DNA of 64,000 bases from NCBI GenBank assembly GCA_947650365.1, contig OX393557.1, forward strand, positions 47,647,979 through 47,711,978. Direction: 5' to 3'. Below are positions 1-11,501 of the stretch, one piece after another. The DNA is from Chamaelirium japonicum. Lineage: Eukaryota; Streptophyta; Magnoliopsida; Liliales; Melanthiaceae. The translations under genes and the position numbers were made by a program. The notes below the pieces were generated by a model. It saw only the letters and a program-made list of their open reading frames with translations, was not told where the DNA came from and made no database searches. Every line of letters starts with the position of its first letter. Position 1 is the stretch's first letter.

Positions 1-482
1 GAAATTTCTTGACCCCACTAAATGAATTCCTGACTCCACCACTGTTGGTACACAAATAAGCATTGATAGAGTTACCCATCCTTTTTTTTCTTATGTATTG
101 TAATCAACAGCCAAATAGACAAGCTCGAAAAGTATTTTTTAAAATTGTTGCCTCCAATACATTTATTATTGAGCAGTTAATTGTCATATAAAATAAACAT
201 TCATACACAGCACAAATATAAACATATGGGTCAGAAATCAGAATCATCAATGGTTGCGGCGGCCATTTTACTATGTTACGACCATGTAAATTTGATCTTC
301 TTTTCAATACGCAGATTATGATGGGCATGTCCGAAGCCGTCCATACGATTAGATGACAAACGAATATGTCACCACGCAAATGACCCGGTTGCTTAGCCAT
401 TTTTGCCACATCAGCTTTGGTGAGTCATTTTTGCCACATCGGACTCACCAAATGACATGTTGCTTGAGAGACAGAGAGAGAA

Positions 483-506
483 GGGGGGGGGGGGGGGGGG
501 GGGGGG
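483..506. repeat. poly-G tract (24 G)
   Basis: An uninterrupted run of 24 G follows a short GA-rich stretch. It resembles a slippage-prone microsatellite and could form G-quadruplexes; its length is likely unreliable in an assembly. Confidence 0.9.
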
Positions 507-639
507 ATCGAGATCAATTGGCGGATTCTGCATCGTCTGATCATCGTCAAAGGATTCAAAATCGTGTGTGGGTATAACTGGCCGTGTGGGTTTTGATTGC
601 TGAGCCGAATCCGCTCAGTAAAGTTGTTGAGTGGGTTTC

Positions 640-1375
640 TAAGTTTTGGTGGGGCATCCATCCGTGGCGGACTGATGAATTGGCGACCTAGGTTCAAGGG
701 GCCGTTTTCGACGGAGCATCTCCAGAAGCTTGGACAACTACTGGATGTCTTTGTGCGGCGTTAGCCTAATCTAAGAACCGAACTCGACGGGTTGGTGTTG
801 GGCTACCTCGGGCGCCTTCTCGGTTCGCAGTCTCTATGGGTTCCTGAACTTCAGGCGGGGGGGGGGGGGGGGGGGTCCTGCTCACAGGCCAGGGCGATTT
901 GGCGTGCAAGATACCCTCACAAGACAAGGATTTTCATGCTTCTCGCTTTCCGGGACAGGATCTTGACCATGGTCAACCTGATGAGGCAGAACCACCCGGG
1001 GGTGTCTATGTCAACTTGTGAATTGTGTGAGCTGGACGAGGAGTCGACCGACCACCTGCTCCTTTTTTGCGACTTTTTTCGACTGGTGTGGTCTCACTTG
1101 GTGGGTAGGCGCCCTTCACTGTGGTCCGTCAAGACTTTGTGGGGAACCTGGCGATGGAGATAGTTCTGGGGGCCAGACAAGAGGAAGTGGGACATCCTCG
1201 GTATCAGGATCTCGTGGGCAATTTGGCTCAAGCGCAATCGCAGGACCTTTCAGGAAAAGACTAGCACGGCGGAGGACGTCGTCTTGCATATCAAATCATT
1301 GGTCCACCTTTGGGCTTGTAACGCAGCGCCTGAGGCGCATGCTTTCCTCCTTGATCTCTGTAATCTGAGCCAGTT
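640..1375 (+). pseudogene. LINE (non-LTR retrotransposon) 3' remnant with RT zinc-binding domain
   Basis: The frame 792-1163 contains a stretch (about 900-1110) typical of the zinc-binding domain (zf-RVT family) that follows reverse transcriptase in plant LINEs: an F-x2-LAFRDR-x-LT motif, then C-x2-C (CELC), then DHLLLFCDF and a Trp. After a frame change near 1170 the sequence continues as WAIWLKRNRRTFQEK and LVHLWA, the usual C-terminal tail of these proteins. A 19-G tract at 857-875 interrupts the upstream part. Endonuclease and RT domains are not present, so this is a 5'-truncated, frameshifted copy, as is normal for LINEs. Confidence 0.72.
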
Positions 1376-1998
1376 GGCTGATTGATCTCTGTAACTTCCT
1401 TTTAACCTAGTAAACTGGTAGGGATCCAGGCCGAACTCCCCCCTCAGCCACTTAGAGGGATTTCTCAAAAAAATATAGTTTTGGTGGGGCCCATATGGGG
1501 ACCCAACCGCTGCTTAGTTTACTGGAGAAGGTTTTTGAGGAATTATCAGTAATATGGTGGGCCACAGTGGTTGCTGAGCCCGATGTACATGCTCTAAGGG
1601 CGACCTCAACCGATATTATTAAAATACGGCGACGAGAAGTTGGGTAGGTGTTACAAAAAAAAAAACTCCAAAGACAAGACAAATTTATACTTAAAAGCAG
1701 CACAAAGATGGTGTGCTAGTTTTGGGATGTAGCAAACTCTTAACTCAGGACCAAGACCAAGACCAATGGAGATGTTCGGAGCGGAGCGGCCGACACCATG
1801 AAAATAATGCACCAAGAGCCATAACCATCACGCAGTGTCCCATCTACTTGGGGTCGACTTTATGAATTCTTTCTTCGCATGTCATTCCTGTTAAAAAGCA
1901 ATAATCCTCCGTAGAAAACCGACTACGCAGCACCTTGAAACAGGCACGAGCGATGGGAGACAAACGAGCCAACCTCCATGGAAGGCGGGGCTATATAT
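1376..1998. other. intergenic, no gene seen
   Basis: No convincing coding sequence or RNA gene was seen. The segment may include LINE 3' UTR. Confidence 0.5.
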
Positions 1999-2460
1999 TA
2001 GGGGTGTCAATGGGTCGTGTCGGGTCGGGGTCGTGTCGGGTCTAGTTTCAGGTTGTGTCCAAAACCCCTAGACCCGGACCCGACCCGTTTAACTAATCGT
2101 GTCTAGACCCTAAATCCATACCCGACCCGGTTATAAACGGATAGACCCGATAAGACCCGTTAGACCCGCTTACCACACGGGTCTATTCAGTTGACCCGAT
2201 CCGACTCAACCTGACCGACCCGATATGACCGCTGGTACTACATATTATAGTATTGGATTGCGGATAGACCCGACACGACCCGTTGAATTTAAAACGGGTC
2301 TTCCCATGTCTACCGTGTCCAGACCCTAAACCCGGACCTGACCCGTTTATTAAACGGGTCTACCGTGTCAACCCAATTACGACCCGAACCTGTTTAACCC
2401 AGACCCAGACCCGCTTGCACTCGTCACCACGCAAGCGGGGACGGTGACACCCATTTAGGT
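1999..2460. mobile_element. hAT-like non-autonomous element rich in GACCCG motifs
   Basis: It begins with TAGGGGTGTCAA, a common terminus of plant hAT elements, and ends near 2450-2457 with GTGACACCCA, roughly the inverted counterpart. The body is dense in direct and inverted GACCCG/CGGGTC motifs. There is no coding capacity and no clean 8-bp target duplication was found. A sequence at 42730-42900 matches part of it closely. Confidence 0.55.
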
Positions 2461-2478
2461 GGAACGCTCCCAATAAAG

Positions 2479-3172
2479 TGTTGGGGGGTGTCCATCCCCA
2501 TGAAGAAGAGCATCAGACAGGATGTGCACACGATCCTGGGAACACAGGACCATCAAGCAATCGTGCGCACGATACTGGGAGCCTAGGCAGTTGTGCGCAT
2601 GACAAACACCCAGCAGCAAGCAGGCGCGCTCGGCCTTGCGGGCGCCGAATCTGATAGAACTGATGTTTGAAGATCGTGTGCAAGACTGGGGTCATGCGCA
2701 CGATGATCGGGCCGAGCAAGCGGGTTCAGTCTCCAGCAACCTATGTTTTTTAGAGCTTTTAAAGGGGGTTCTATCTAAGGTTTTTGTGGGTGACAAAAAA
2801 TAGAGAGGAGATGGCCAGGGCTTCTCTACAAGGAAGGGAGATTTAGAGGGGAATTGATCGGATTGAAGCTTGCAAGGAGGTAAGTCTTCGATGTTTGTTA
2901 GGGTTTCTATTTGTTGAGCCCTAAAGGAGGAGAGGTATAGATCTTGTTGGAGGAAGAAAATGAGTCGGGTTGTACTTGTTCTTGCCACCATTGATCGATA
3001 GTGAAGCCATCATCGAACGTTTGTTCATAGTGGTTTTTTCCACAAGAGTTTTCACATAAATGCCCATGTCTATTATTCTGATTTTATTTTCTTGTGTAAT
3101 TGTGATGTGTTCTCATTTTTGAATCGTTCCAAGAAGTTAATGTCGGATATCGGAACATTCGGATTCGCAACA
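2479..3172 (+). repeat. 5' LTR of decayed Copia element
   Basis: It starts with TGTTGG and ends in CA directly before a primer-binding site at 3174. The last 250 bp have the layout of plant Copia R/U5 regions, with TTTTCTTGTGTAATTGTGAT near 3085-3106. The left edge is less certain than the right. No matching 3' LTR was found. Confidence 0.6.
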
Positions 3173-3173
3173 G

Positions 3174-3186
3174 TGGTATCAGAGCT
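3174..3186 (+). other. primer-binding site (initiator tRNA-Met type)
   Basis: TGGTATCAGAGC lies 1-2 nt after the LTR end. This is the standard plant Copia primer-binding site, complementary to the 3' end of initiator tRNA-Met. It also fixes plus-strand orientation. Confidence 0.85.
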
Positions 3187-3298
3187 TGGTTAAGATCCAA
3201 GTGTGGTGCATGCGTTTTTGACAAAATTCCGCTTTGACCGTTCGGTGTGACCACATCCCTATCAATTGAAGAGTAAGCTTTTGGGACCATATTCTAGA

Positions 3299-5520
3299 TG
3301 GAGAGCAATCAAAATATATGGATAATCAGTCTCAATGCATTAGATTGGTTGATACGGAAGCCGAAGACAAAAGACATCTTATATTGCAAAGATCTTTACG
3401 CACCAAATGAACACGATAAAGTGAAGTTGAAGGACACGACAAACAATCAATGAAAGATGATGAGCTGGAAAACGACCAGGACAATTAAACATTGGTAGGA
3501 TGACATCTTCCACCACGTGTATGCAGATACGTCGACGTATACTCTGTGGAACAAACTCCAAGCCCTATATAAATGGAAGACGATCGGTAACAAGGCTTAT
3601 CTGATTTGTAAACTTGTGGATTTGAAGTACTGAGAGGGGAATTCCACCTTTGAACACTTGAATGAGATTCATAGTATTGTGAACCTGTTAGCAATCATGA
3701 AGATGGTGCTAGAGGACGAGCTTCAAACCCTATTGCTTCTCAGTTCTCTCCCAGATTCTTGGGAGACATTGGTGGTGTCAGCGAGCAACTCTACTCAGGA
3801 TGGAAAGCTCACGATGAGCTTGGTTACGAGTAGTCTTCTCAAAGAGGAAACGAGGAGAAAGGCCATAGGCACTGATCAACCACAAACACTTTTCCATGAG
3901 ACAAGGAGGAGCAAGAGCCGAAAAACTCAGGGGCATGAAAAGTCACAAGCAAGTTCACATATTACAATTGTGGTGTGGAGGGCCACATGAAGAGGTACTG
4001 CCAGAAGTTCAAGCAGGATTTGAAAGATGGGAAGGTCGATGCAGAGAAGAAGGACGAAGCTACCGCCACAGCCACAAGTGAAGATAGGGTTGTGATCCTA
4101 TGTAATGGGGAGGAGTGTATGCACATTGCCGATCACGAGATCAAGTGGGTGGTAGACATGTGCACCTCCTATCATGCTATTCCATGATCCAGGGTGTGGG
4201 TGATGTTTGCATTAAAACTAACGTAGGTTGCACGTTGGTGTTGACGGATGTCAAAGACACATTCCAGAACTTTGACTAAATCGGATGTATAGGCTTGCTC
4301 TAGATCGACAGAGATACGTGAGCTAGTTTGGTGATGCAACTTGGAAACTCACTAGGGGTTCGTTGGTCGTGGCCAAGAGAAGAGTCTGATGCACTCTATA
4401 AAAGACGACGAGTCAGCTGTCCAAGGATGTATTGCTTTCTAAGCATGGATCTACTCCAGATCCATGGCATCAGCGTCTTGCACACATGAGCGAGAAAGGT
4501 TTGTAAGGAGGTGACTTTCTCAAATGCCGAATCGATGTCTCTCAGCTCATGTGACGATTGCTTGATTGGAAAGCATCACCGAGCGGCATTCCAGAAGCGG
4601 TTGAAAAGCAAGACATATTTTGTCAACCTAATGCACACAAACGTGTGCAGCCCTTTCGACATAAAGACGCATGGTGGAAGTAGATCTTTTTCCACAGATC
4701 TAAGGATAATAGTTTTTGAACAATTTAAAGCTGTTTATGTAAAAGTAGAAAGAGAAATAGGAAATCTCATGAACTGCCTCTATAGTAATAATGGAGACGA
4801 GTATATTCGAAGGCTTTTGAAGACTACTGCATTCCGCATAGTATTCGACATGAAAATGTCATTCCTTGTACTCCACAGCAAAATGGGGTAGCGAAAAGGA
4901 TGAATCTCACCATCATGAAGAAGGTGCAGTGCATGTTGGCTATAATAAAACTACCGAAGAAAATTTGGAGAGAAACAGCTCAAATTGCTTACTACCTCAT
5001 TAACTGTCTTCTTGAGCTATGTTAAAAGGTGAAGTTTTAGAGAATGTGCAGACAAAGAAGGATGTGTCGTACACTCATTCGATGGTGTTTGGGCGCAAGG
5101 CGCTCATCCATGTGCCCAAGGAGCAGAGGTCAAAGCTAGACGAGAGAGCCAATTCGTGCATCTTCACAGGCTATGGTGATGAGGAATTTGGCTACAGGCT
5201 GTTTGATCCGAAGCATAGAAAGTTCGTGAGGAGACGAAATGTGGTCTTTTTTCGAAGATCAAATGATTGTTGATTTGAAGAATGTAGAAGAGTCAAAGAA
5301 GACCAGGTTCAGTGCACCCAATTGCACTCTCGTGCCTCCTCTAGTAGCGTAAGTCAAGGATGAGAGAGAGGCACAAGAAGAAAAGCCGGTTGGAGCTGTA
5401 CCAACCAAAAATGAAGAGACAGTAGATGTTGAGCATGGAGAAGAAGAAGAGCGCCCTCTTCATCCAAGTTTGTACTATGGCTGCTCTGGCATGCAACCAT
5501 AACCTGGCTTATGCCTTGTG
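3299..5520 (+). pseudogene. Copia gag-protease-integrase remnant (Tork/Tnt1-like)
   Basis: Pieces appear in canonical order across three frames. The gag capsid region (about 3299-3860) includes a DSWETL motif. A CCHC knuckle (about 3960-4010) reads YNCGVEGHMKRYC with the expected first Cys replaced by Tyr. The protease active-site region (4150-4185) reads VVDMCTSYH where DTGAS is expected. The GAG-pre-integrase/integrase core (about 4455-4920) contains HQRLAHMSEKG and an NGDEY-type motif, followed by TPQQNG. The integrase C-terminal part (5019-5275) contains VPKEQRSKLDERA and YGDEEFGYRLFDPKHRKFV. Stops and frameshifts occur throughout. RT, RNase H and the 3' LTR are missing, so this is a truncated dead copy. 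The Tork/Tnt1 assignment rests on motif style only. Confidence 0.82.
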
Positions 5521-6289
5521 AACCCCTTGTAGGAGCCAAAGGCACTCCAACGCTTAAGTCAAAAATCTCTCAAAGTGTAAGTAGGTTGGCTAGGCGAAAC
5601 CAAGTCCCCAATAAACTTCAATTTAAGAACCCATGCACTTTACTTGTGCATTGCTTGGCTCCTATTGTGAGGAAGGCAGAGACTTGGTCCTTTCTTACCA
5701 GTAACAATCTCTTGGGTTATGTCGCTCGTCACCCCACAATCTCCTACAACAATCGAGGGCGCCTTAATGACATGGGAATCATGTCATCTTATTATTGCTT
5801 GCGAAGTCTCATTCTTGTTTGTCTTAATTTATAAGTCAAACCAATCTGTGAGATATTACATGTAAACCCTTTACTGTTGAGTCATGGTAGTACTTGTGCT
5901 CCTAAAGATCAATCAAGTACATCATTGAGGTTCAAGATCATCTGAACACTCACCAATTTATCTCACGACTTTAGTTGCTCACCTGAGAGTCGTGTGATCG
6001 GTAGGTTTACTTGGGTAGAATAAGATTTCTCGATCGTACCATTTTGTGTGTTTTTATCGTTTATCACTTTTACAATTTTCGAGGATTCGACACGTTTATA
6101 ATTAACTTTCATGTCAGGGCTAGCCGAGACGTAATCTGTACCCCAGATCAAACCAACGTACGATACACATGCATCGGCTTTATCGATCATACTTTTTATC
6201 AAGCTTTGCGCTAATCGGATTTTTGCTTCGCCAGAGTCTAGATCGAGAAGATCCAACGCTTAGAATTTTTCTAAATGTTGAAAGTCCAT
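5521..6289. other. no gene seen
   Basis: The short open frames in this stretch look like chance. The sequence may be decayed retroelement DNA. Confidence 0.4.
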
Positions 6290-6520
6290 ACTAGGCGTTC
6301 GAACAACTGTTCGGACCCTTAGTGTTGGGTCCAAACAACTGTTCAGATTCTGACAAGAGGTCGGACCGAGTCTTAATGGTCCGGACCGTTTGGGACGTTT
6401 GAGAACAAAGGGTCCGAACAATTGTTCGGACCGGCTTCTCTTGTCCCAAGGATGGCTAGGTCATCCGAACAACTGTTCAGACCGAATAAGGCAGTCCGAA
6501 TAGTTGTTCAGACGCTTAGT
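6290..6520. repeat. five degenerate copies of a palindromic GAACAACTGTTC motif
   Basis: The near-palindrome TCCGAACAACTGTTCGGACC recurs about five times, near 6300, 6330, 6415, 6465 and 6497, with irregular spacing and some base changes. It resembles in style the palindromic arrays found in the LTR elements further on. No coding capacity. Confidence 0.7.
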
Positions 6521-8023
6521 ACCAAGTAAAGGAAGATTAAGCCAAATTTGAATTTGTCTTTCCTCTCTTTAGTTTGTAAGGAAAATCATAGGAAAATAAG
6601 CTTTGGCTTTAGAATGTGTGACGAACCCTTTGAAGAATTTTCTCCCTTTCCTCCTCCCTACATGCCCTACCATTAAGGAAAGACCCTATTAGCTTATAGG
6701 TTATTTTCCTCCATATATGTTTTGATTTATTCATCAAAGGTTTGTTTTACCCTTGTTGGAATGCATATCGAATCTTTTTGCCTATGTTTCATGGGTTATT
6801 TTGGTTTCCTCTCTATTTTACCTTTGTAAATCTCATGTTTTGGTTTCCTTATCCCCGTAAATCCCATTTGTTGAAAAAGAGAACATCCATCACAATGTCC
6901 GTTTGCATTTCAGTCGAGGCCGATTGTGATTCACCTCGTGCTGGATGCAACTGATGGCTATGATCGCGACAGTACTAATTCGCAGCAATAAACGCTCGGA
7001 GGATGCTACTATTCAAGCGATGTTGATCCCCCGAGCATCTTACCATTGAAATAGAATCACTCAAAATCCAATCACAATGCCCCGCTACATTTTGGACAGT
7101 TGTCATAGTTGATAGGTTCACGGGAACGTCCATGGCATGTCCATTTGCATTCACCGAAGAGATTGGATTAGTAGGATTCTAATGTGAATCTTTTTTTTTT
7201 TTTTTTAAGAAAGCGGGTTCTATTTTAGTAGGATTGCCCTTGTGGAAAATAATCGTCCCGGCACTTGTAGGCAAACAATGCCGGACCAAAGTTAGTGGGG
7301 TACCAATGTCCTACCAAAATTGAAAATAAAAAAAAAAAATCTTAAAAATTGGTTTACCCGAGATATTAAGCAAAAAAACATAAGACAATTAAGATATCTC
7401 GGATAAATCAATGTCCAACCTATATTACAGGCACTGGGACATGTGATGGAACCCGAAAGATCAGCCTCGCTCATAACACCGAAAATTCTCAAAATAAAAT
7501 TAATTGCAGTATGAAGCGTTGAAAAATTGTTTCTCCATCTTATTCGCTTATAATTCCCCATTCATCGATGATTATCATACAAGTTGGAAGCATACACCCA
7601 TCGATTTAGACGACGATACATTCACCCCAAACATGTACAATACTTGGTTAGGCTAATCAATCATGAAATTACTACAAAGCCCAATTTTGATATGTCAACA
7701 CTACCAACAAAATAATATCTCAACCCAAACCAAAACCACAGTTTTAATAAACCCAAAAATCACCACACTCATCAAGTCAGTAGGAAGCCACTCTTTCCCA
7801 TCCAGACTTCAAAACCACACCCCAATATTCACACCAAACCAGGTACACCACCATATTCACAACTCTTCCTCCTATGATCGTCGATCCCATTTTCAACGGT
7901 CATGATCTATGGACCATAGGATGGCCCCAACGAGTATACATACATACACATGATGTTAAAGAGGAAAGACGGACAAAAAAAAAAAAAAAAGAAGAAGAGG
8001 TGGGTTTTAAGTTTTTACTTTGT
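6521..8023. other. AT-rich intergenic DNA, 3' flank of the ARM gene
   Basis: There are homopolymer T and A runs near 7192-7206 and 7329-7340, and no supportable gene. The 3' part carries the terminator and polyadenylation region of the minus-strand ARM gene ending at 8024. Confidence 0.5.
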
Positions 8024-9503
8024 TTACCTCGCCAGGCCGGACGAAGCACAGTACTCCTGTCGTTGCTCCCGCAGGTATCCCAGAAGAGTTTCCGCCTGCG
8101 GAACAACATACACACAATTCCACGTGAGCCTCGTACACGCACCGACAGTAAGACAGAAAAGGGGCGGAGGGAGGAGGGCGGCGGCGTACCTTGTGCTTGG
8201 CGCGGGCGGAGCCGGACTGCGAGAGGGCGACGAGCGGCGGGATGGCGCCCTCCCGAACGAGGAGGCTGCGGTTGTGGGGGCTGTCGGAGCAGAGCTGCAC
8301 GAGGGTGAGCACCGCGAACTCCTTCCCCTTGGCGGGCCCGTCCTCGATCGCCTCCACCAGCGCCGGGATCCCGCCCTCCTCCACGATCGCGGCCCTCCCC
8401 TCCGGGATCCCCGCGAGGCTGCTCAGCACCACCAGGGCCTTCTCGGCCGTGCCGCCGCCGTGCTCCCCGACCAGCGCCACCAGCGGCCCCACCGCGCCCG
8501 CGCTCACGGCCCGCTCCTTGTTCTGCCGCGCCGAGCACAGCTTGTACAGCGTCGTCAGCGCGTCCTTCTTCCCCCGGCTGGACCCGTGGACGAGCAGCGA
8601 CACCAGCGGCGGGATCGCCCCGCAGGCCCCGATCGTCGTCCGGTTGTCCTCGATCATCGAGAGGCTGAGGAGGGCGCAGGCCGCGTTCTGCTTCGCCGCC
8701 GCGGTCCCCGTCCGCAGGGCGTAAACCAGCGGCTTGATGGCCCCCGCGGCGGTGATCGGGGCCTTGTTCGCCTCCTCTAGGGAGAGGTTGAGCAGCGCCG
8801 TGACGGCATTCTCCTGCGCCGCCGGGTCGGTGCTCCGGAGCAGCTTGACCAGGGCAGGGATCGCCCCGGAGGCGCCGATTAGGGCGCGGAAGTCCGACCG
8901 GTGCTTCGCCAGGAGGCGGAGCCTGCCGGCGGCGGCGCCCTTTGTCTCGATCGCGGTGGAAGACTCCAGGCTGTCAACGCACGCCCTCACCGCCGGCTCA
9001 ACGTTCTCTGAAGAGCCGCCGTCGAGGAAATCGGACGAGATGAGCATCCCCTCCCCCCAAAACCCTAAGCCCAGGCCCAGCAGCTCCGGATCCTGCGGAT
9101 CCGTGGCATCCCGGCGGCTCTGCGGCGCCCCGGTCTCCAGGACCGACGCGAGCCTCTGGAGCTCCCCTGAGATGTCGGAGTTGAAGCTGGTGGAGAATTC
9201 GGAGAAGTCCCGGGAGAGCTCAAGGAGGTCGGTGGCCGCTTCCTGGGAGGCGGACTTGGCCGCCGAGGGCCCCGTAACCGCCGCGAGCTCGCAGAGCCGG
9301 AAGTCGACGACCGAGTCCGTCAGGTTCTCCGAGATCGCGCCGGAGTGGCCTCCGGCGGGGGGATCGAGTGAGCAATCCCAGTCGTTCCGGTAGAGATTCG
9401 AGCGGACGGTGCGCATGGAACGCCCGTGCGACCTCTGGATCCTCGTCGATGAAGAGCAGGGGCTCGGGGTCGAAGGGACCTGTGAGTCGGCGAGCGAGAC
9501 CAT
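8024..9503 (-). CDS. ARM-repeat protein, PUB4-like but lacking a U-box (2 exons)
   Basis: Exon 1 is 9503-8190 and exon 2 is 8095-8024. They are joined across a 94-nt phase-0 intron with donor AAG|GTAC and acceptor CGCAG, giving about 461 residues. I chose the ATG at 9503 because MVSLADSQ starts the region that resembles plant homologues, and upstream in-frame sequence looks like 5' UTR. The N-terminal third (to about residue 160) is Ser-rich and contains SMRTVRSNLYR and ENLTDSVVDFRL. The rest is tandem ARM helices with repeated cores such as GAIPALVKLLRS, NAVTALLNLSL, GAIPPLVSLL and REGAIPPLVALSQSG. It ends in AETLLGYLREQRQEY, the family's typical tail. No U-box (CPI-type motif) is present, so ubiquitin ligase activity is not expected. 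The likely role is protein-protein scaffolding in cytosol or nucleus, as in the Arabidopsis At4g16490/At3g01400 group. A CT-rich tract lies in the 5' leader (about 9570-9587). Confidence 0.9.
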
Positions 9504-9793
9504 GGCTATGCGAGAGAGATGACCACCACCGTTCCGATCGAAGAGAGAAGGAGAAACCCTAATCCATGGGTTAGAGAGAGAGAGAGGTAATGGCGATTTG
9601 GGGGCGGAGGTCGGACCGTCGGATGGGAGGCAGAGATGGTAGGTGATCTGTCGCAGCGTCCTTGAGAAACATCTTTTAAAAGTGGGGGATGGAATGACGA
9701 GGATACCCTCTCGCTTGACGACAAAGACAGGCGTGAATCTTGAAGGCGTGTGTTGGGTGATGGCCAAGAGGCCCTCGGGGATTCCGTCGAGAG

Positions 9794-9922
9794 TCGGCCG
9801 AAGCCGTCGGAGGGACCGTGTCGGCAGGTGGCACGGCCACGGACGGCTGTGATATCTTCCATACTCGGCCGAAGCCGTTGGATGGATTTGTCGGCAGGTC
9901 CCACCGTCACGGACGGCTGTGC
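9794..9922. repeat. 71-bp tandem duplication upstream of the ARM gene
   Basis: TCGGCCGAAGCCGT starts at 9794 and again at 9865. Both copies continue through a GTCGGCAGGT core and a CACGGACGGCTGTG tail. It lies about 290-420 bp upstream of the ATG, in the likely promoter. The function is unknown. Confidence 0.75.
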
Positions 9923-10099
9923 AGGTTGGACGACGCAGTAAGATTCGTGTCGGAAGGATGATAGGAACGGAGGGCGGTGACGGGGGCCAGCACCGTGACG
10001 GCGGGATTACGGAGGGGAGTAACGGAGCCGGCTTTCCGTGCTGGAATTGGACCGGAGCGATAGGCCGGTTTAATAATGGGAGGAAAGCCAATCATTAAA

Positions 10100-10560
10100 G
10101 ATAGTATTATTCGAATATAATAAGTTTATTTCAGCTGATGAGTAGCTTACAAAATTTGCAAGTTATTAAATAAAGCTAGATTACGTAATTGATGGGTATA
10201 AATTGTTGGGGAAGTTAGCGATCAGTCCCTGATATAAGATAATATTAGTATTAAGGTCGTAAAAATATAAATGTTAGCGAAAAGTCATCGTAACAAACTT
10301 GCATTAAAAATATCTGTAAACTTTGTCCAATTTATAATACATGCAATTCTCCTGTAATTTGAACACTTACTCGAAACTGCCTCAAAATAAACTTAACTTT
10401 GAGCCAAATCTGTCTAAAAAACACCAAACATTTTTTTCTGTTAATTGGTGATTAATACCTAACAGAACAAATCTCTATCACACATGGCAGTAATAAATTA
10501 TTGTTAAACCAAGGTCTCTGACTTTCTTCAGAAACTTGAAAATGCCCTCATCATCTCCCA
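10100..10560. other. AT-rich intergenic DNA, no gene seen
   Basis: No coding sequence or recognised repeat was seen. It precedes the old repeat that element A entered. Confidence 0.5.
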
Positions 10561-10658
10561 TCTATCTCAAGCACAGCAGCTAACGTGGGTGCGCACATCA
10601 AATGAGGCGGCGGCGGTAGTAAGCACGACCTCAAGTTGTAGCTGCACGTTGTTACTGT
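10560..10658. repeat. left half of an old dispersed repeat split by element A
   Basis: The GGCGGTAGTAAG and TTGAGTTGTAGC-type sequence here continues on the other side of the nest at 35869-36240. Together they resemble 50866-51240. This supports treating 10659-35868 as one inserted block. Confidence 0.5.
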
Positions 10659-11378
10659 TGTGGGTGCAAAATTTAGCTAACGCCTGACAATGGGACCCGT
10701 AGTCCCGCCTGGGGCCCACGGAGACGACAGTGGGACCCATAGTCTCGCCTGGGGCCCACGGAGAGGACAGTGGGACCCGCAGCCCTGCCTGGGGCCAATG
10801 GAGATGACATTGGTACCCACATCCCTTTTTAGGGCCCACGGAGACGACGGTGGGACCCGTCAGCCTTGCCTGGGGCCCACATATACTATTCGGGGTCTGG
10901 TAAATCCCCCGGATATTTATCAAAACCCCCGATATTCCCAAACCTCTATAAATAGCAGACCAGACAAATATTTTAGGATGGAAAAATCAAGACCGAAATT
11001 CATTTTACATATTCCACTTTCTGTTTTTCAGAGCACCTCGAGCCTTCTGGTGATCAGACTCCAGTCAAGCCTGTTACACCCTCTGTCTACTTGTATAAGC
11101 ACTCCTCGGACTATCAAGAGTAGCTCTATCTCTTCAGAGATAGTGGATTCGAAGGCTGTGTCTTACCGCACGGAGACGTAGGCTTCGGTCGAACTTCGTC
11201 ACCACATCATGTGTATATTCTTCTTCTTCTTCTTCTCTCTCTCTCTCTACTCTATACTGTCTGGGTGATAGCTACGTACGTGACAGCTCAGCATCCCACA
11301 TCAACCACATCTCGAAGGTCAACACCTTCTATCGACTGTTGGAGGGGGACCATACAATGGGCATAATCTTCCCCTATA
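10659..11378 (+). repeat. Element A 5' LTR
   Basis: It opens with TGTGGGTGCA. It contains about five ~43-bp minisatellite units around GGGACCC...GGGGCCCACGGAGA (10690-10885), a TATA motif CTATAAATAGCAG near 10948, and the U5 motif ACGGAGACGTAGGCTTCGG near 11171. A short (TTC)n/(CT)n tract lies at 11219-11249. The right end is adjacent to a degenerate primer-binding site. Confidence 0.8.
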
Positions 11379-11381
11379 ATT

Positions 11382-11398
11382 TGGCTCCATATGTGGGA
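11382..11398 (+). other. Element A primer-binding site (degenerate)
   Basis: TGGCTCCATATGTGGGA aligns with the intact B site TGGCGCCGTCTGTGGGA just after the LTR. The GGCGCC core has decayed. Confidence 0.6.
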
Positions 11399-11501
11399 TC
11401 TTTCCCTATTAACTTGCGACCTCCAGGCTTCCCAGCTCCTTCGGTCAAGCAGCAACCATCGATTGCCTAAGCAATCTGTCTGTCTCCATCGCTATACCAG
11501 A

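Noticed and set aside
3174..3186. tRNA gene fragment
   Set aside because: TGGTATCAGAGC is complementary to the tRNA-Met 3' end and directly follows an LTR, so it is a primer-binding site; no cloverleaf is present. The same holds for 21513-21524.
8007..10091. 694-residue open frame on the minus strand as one protein
   Set aside because: The N-terminal 196 residues upstream of 9503 look like translated 5' UTR and promoter, and the frame reads through the splice donor at 8190 and past the true last exon.
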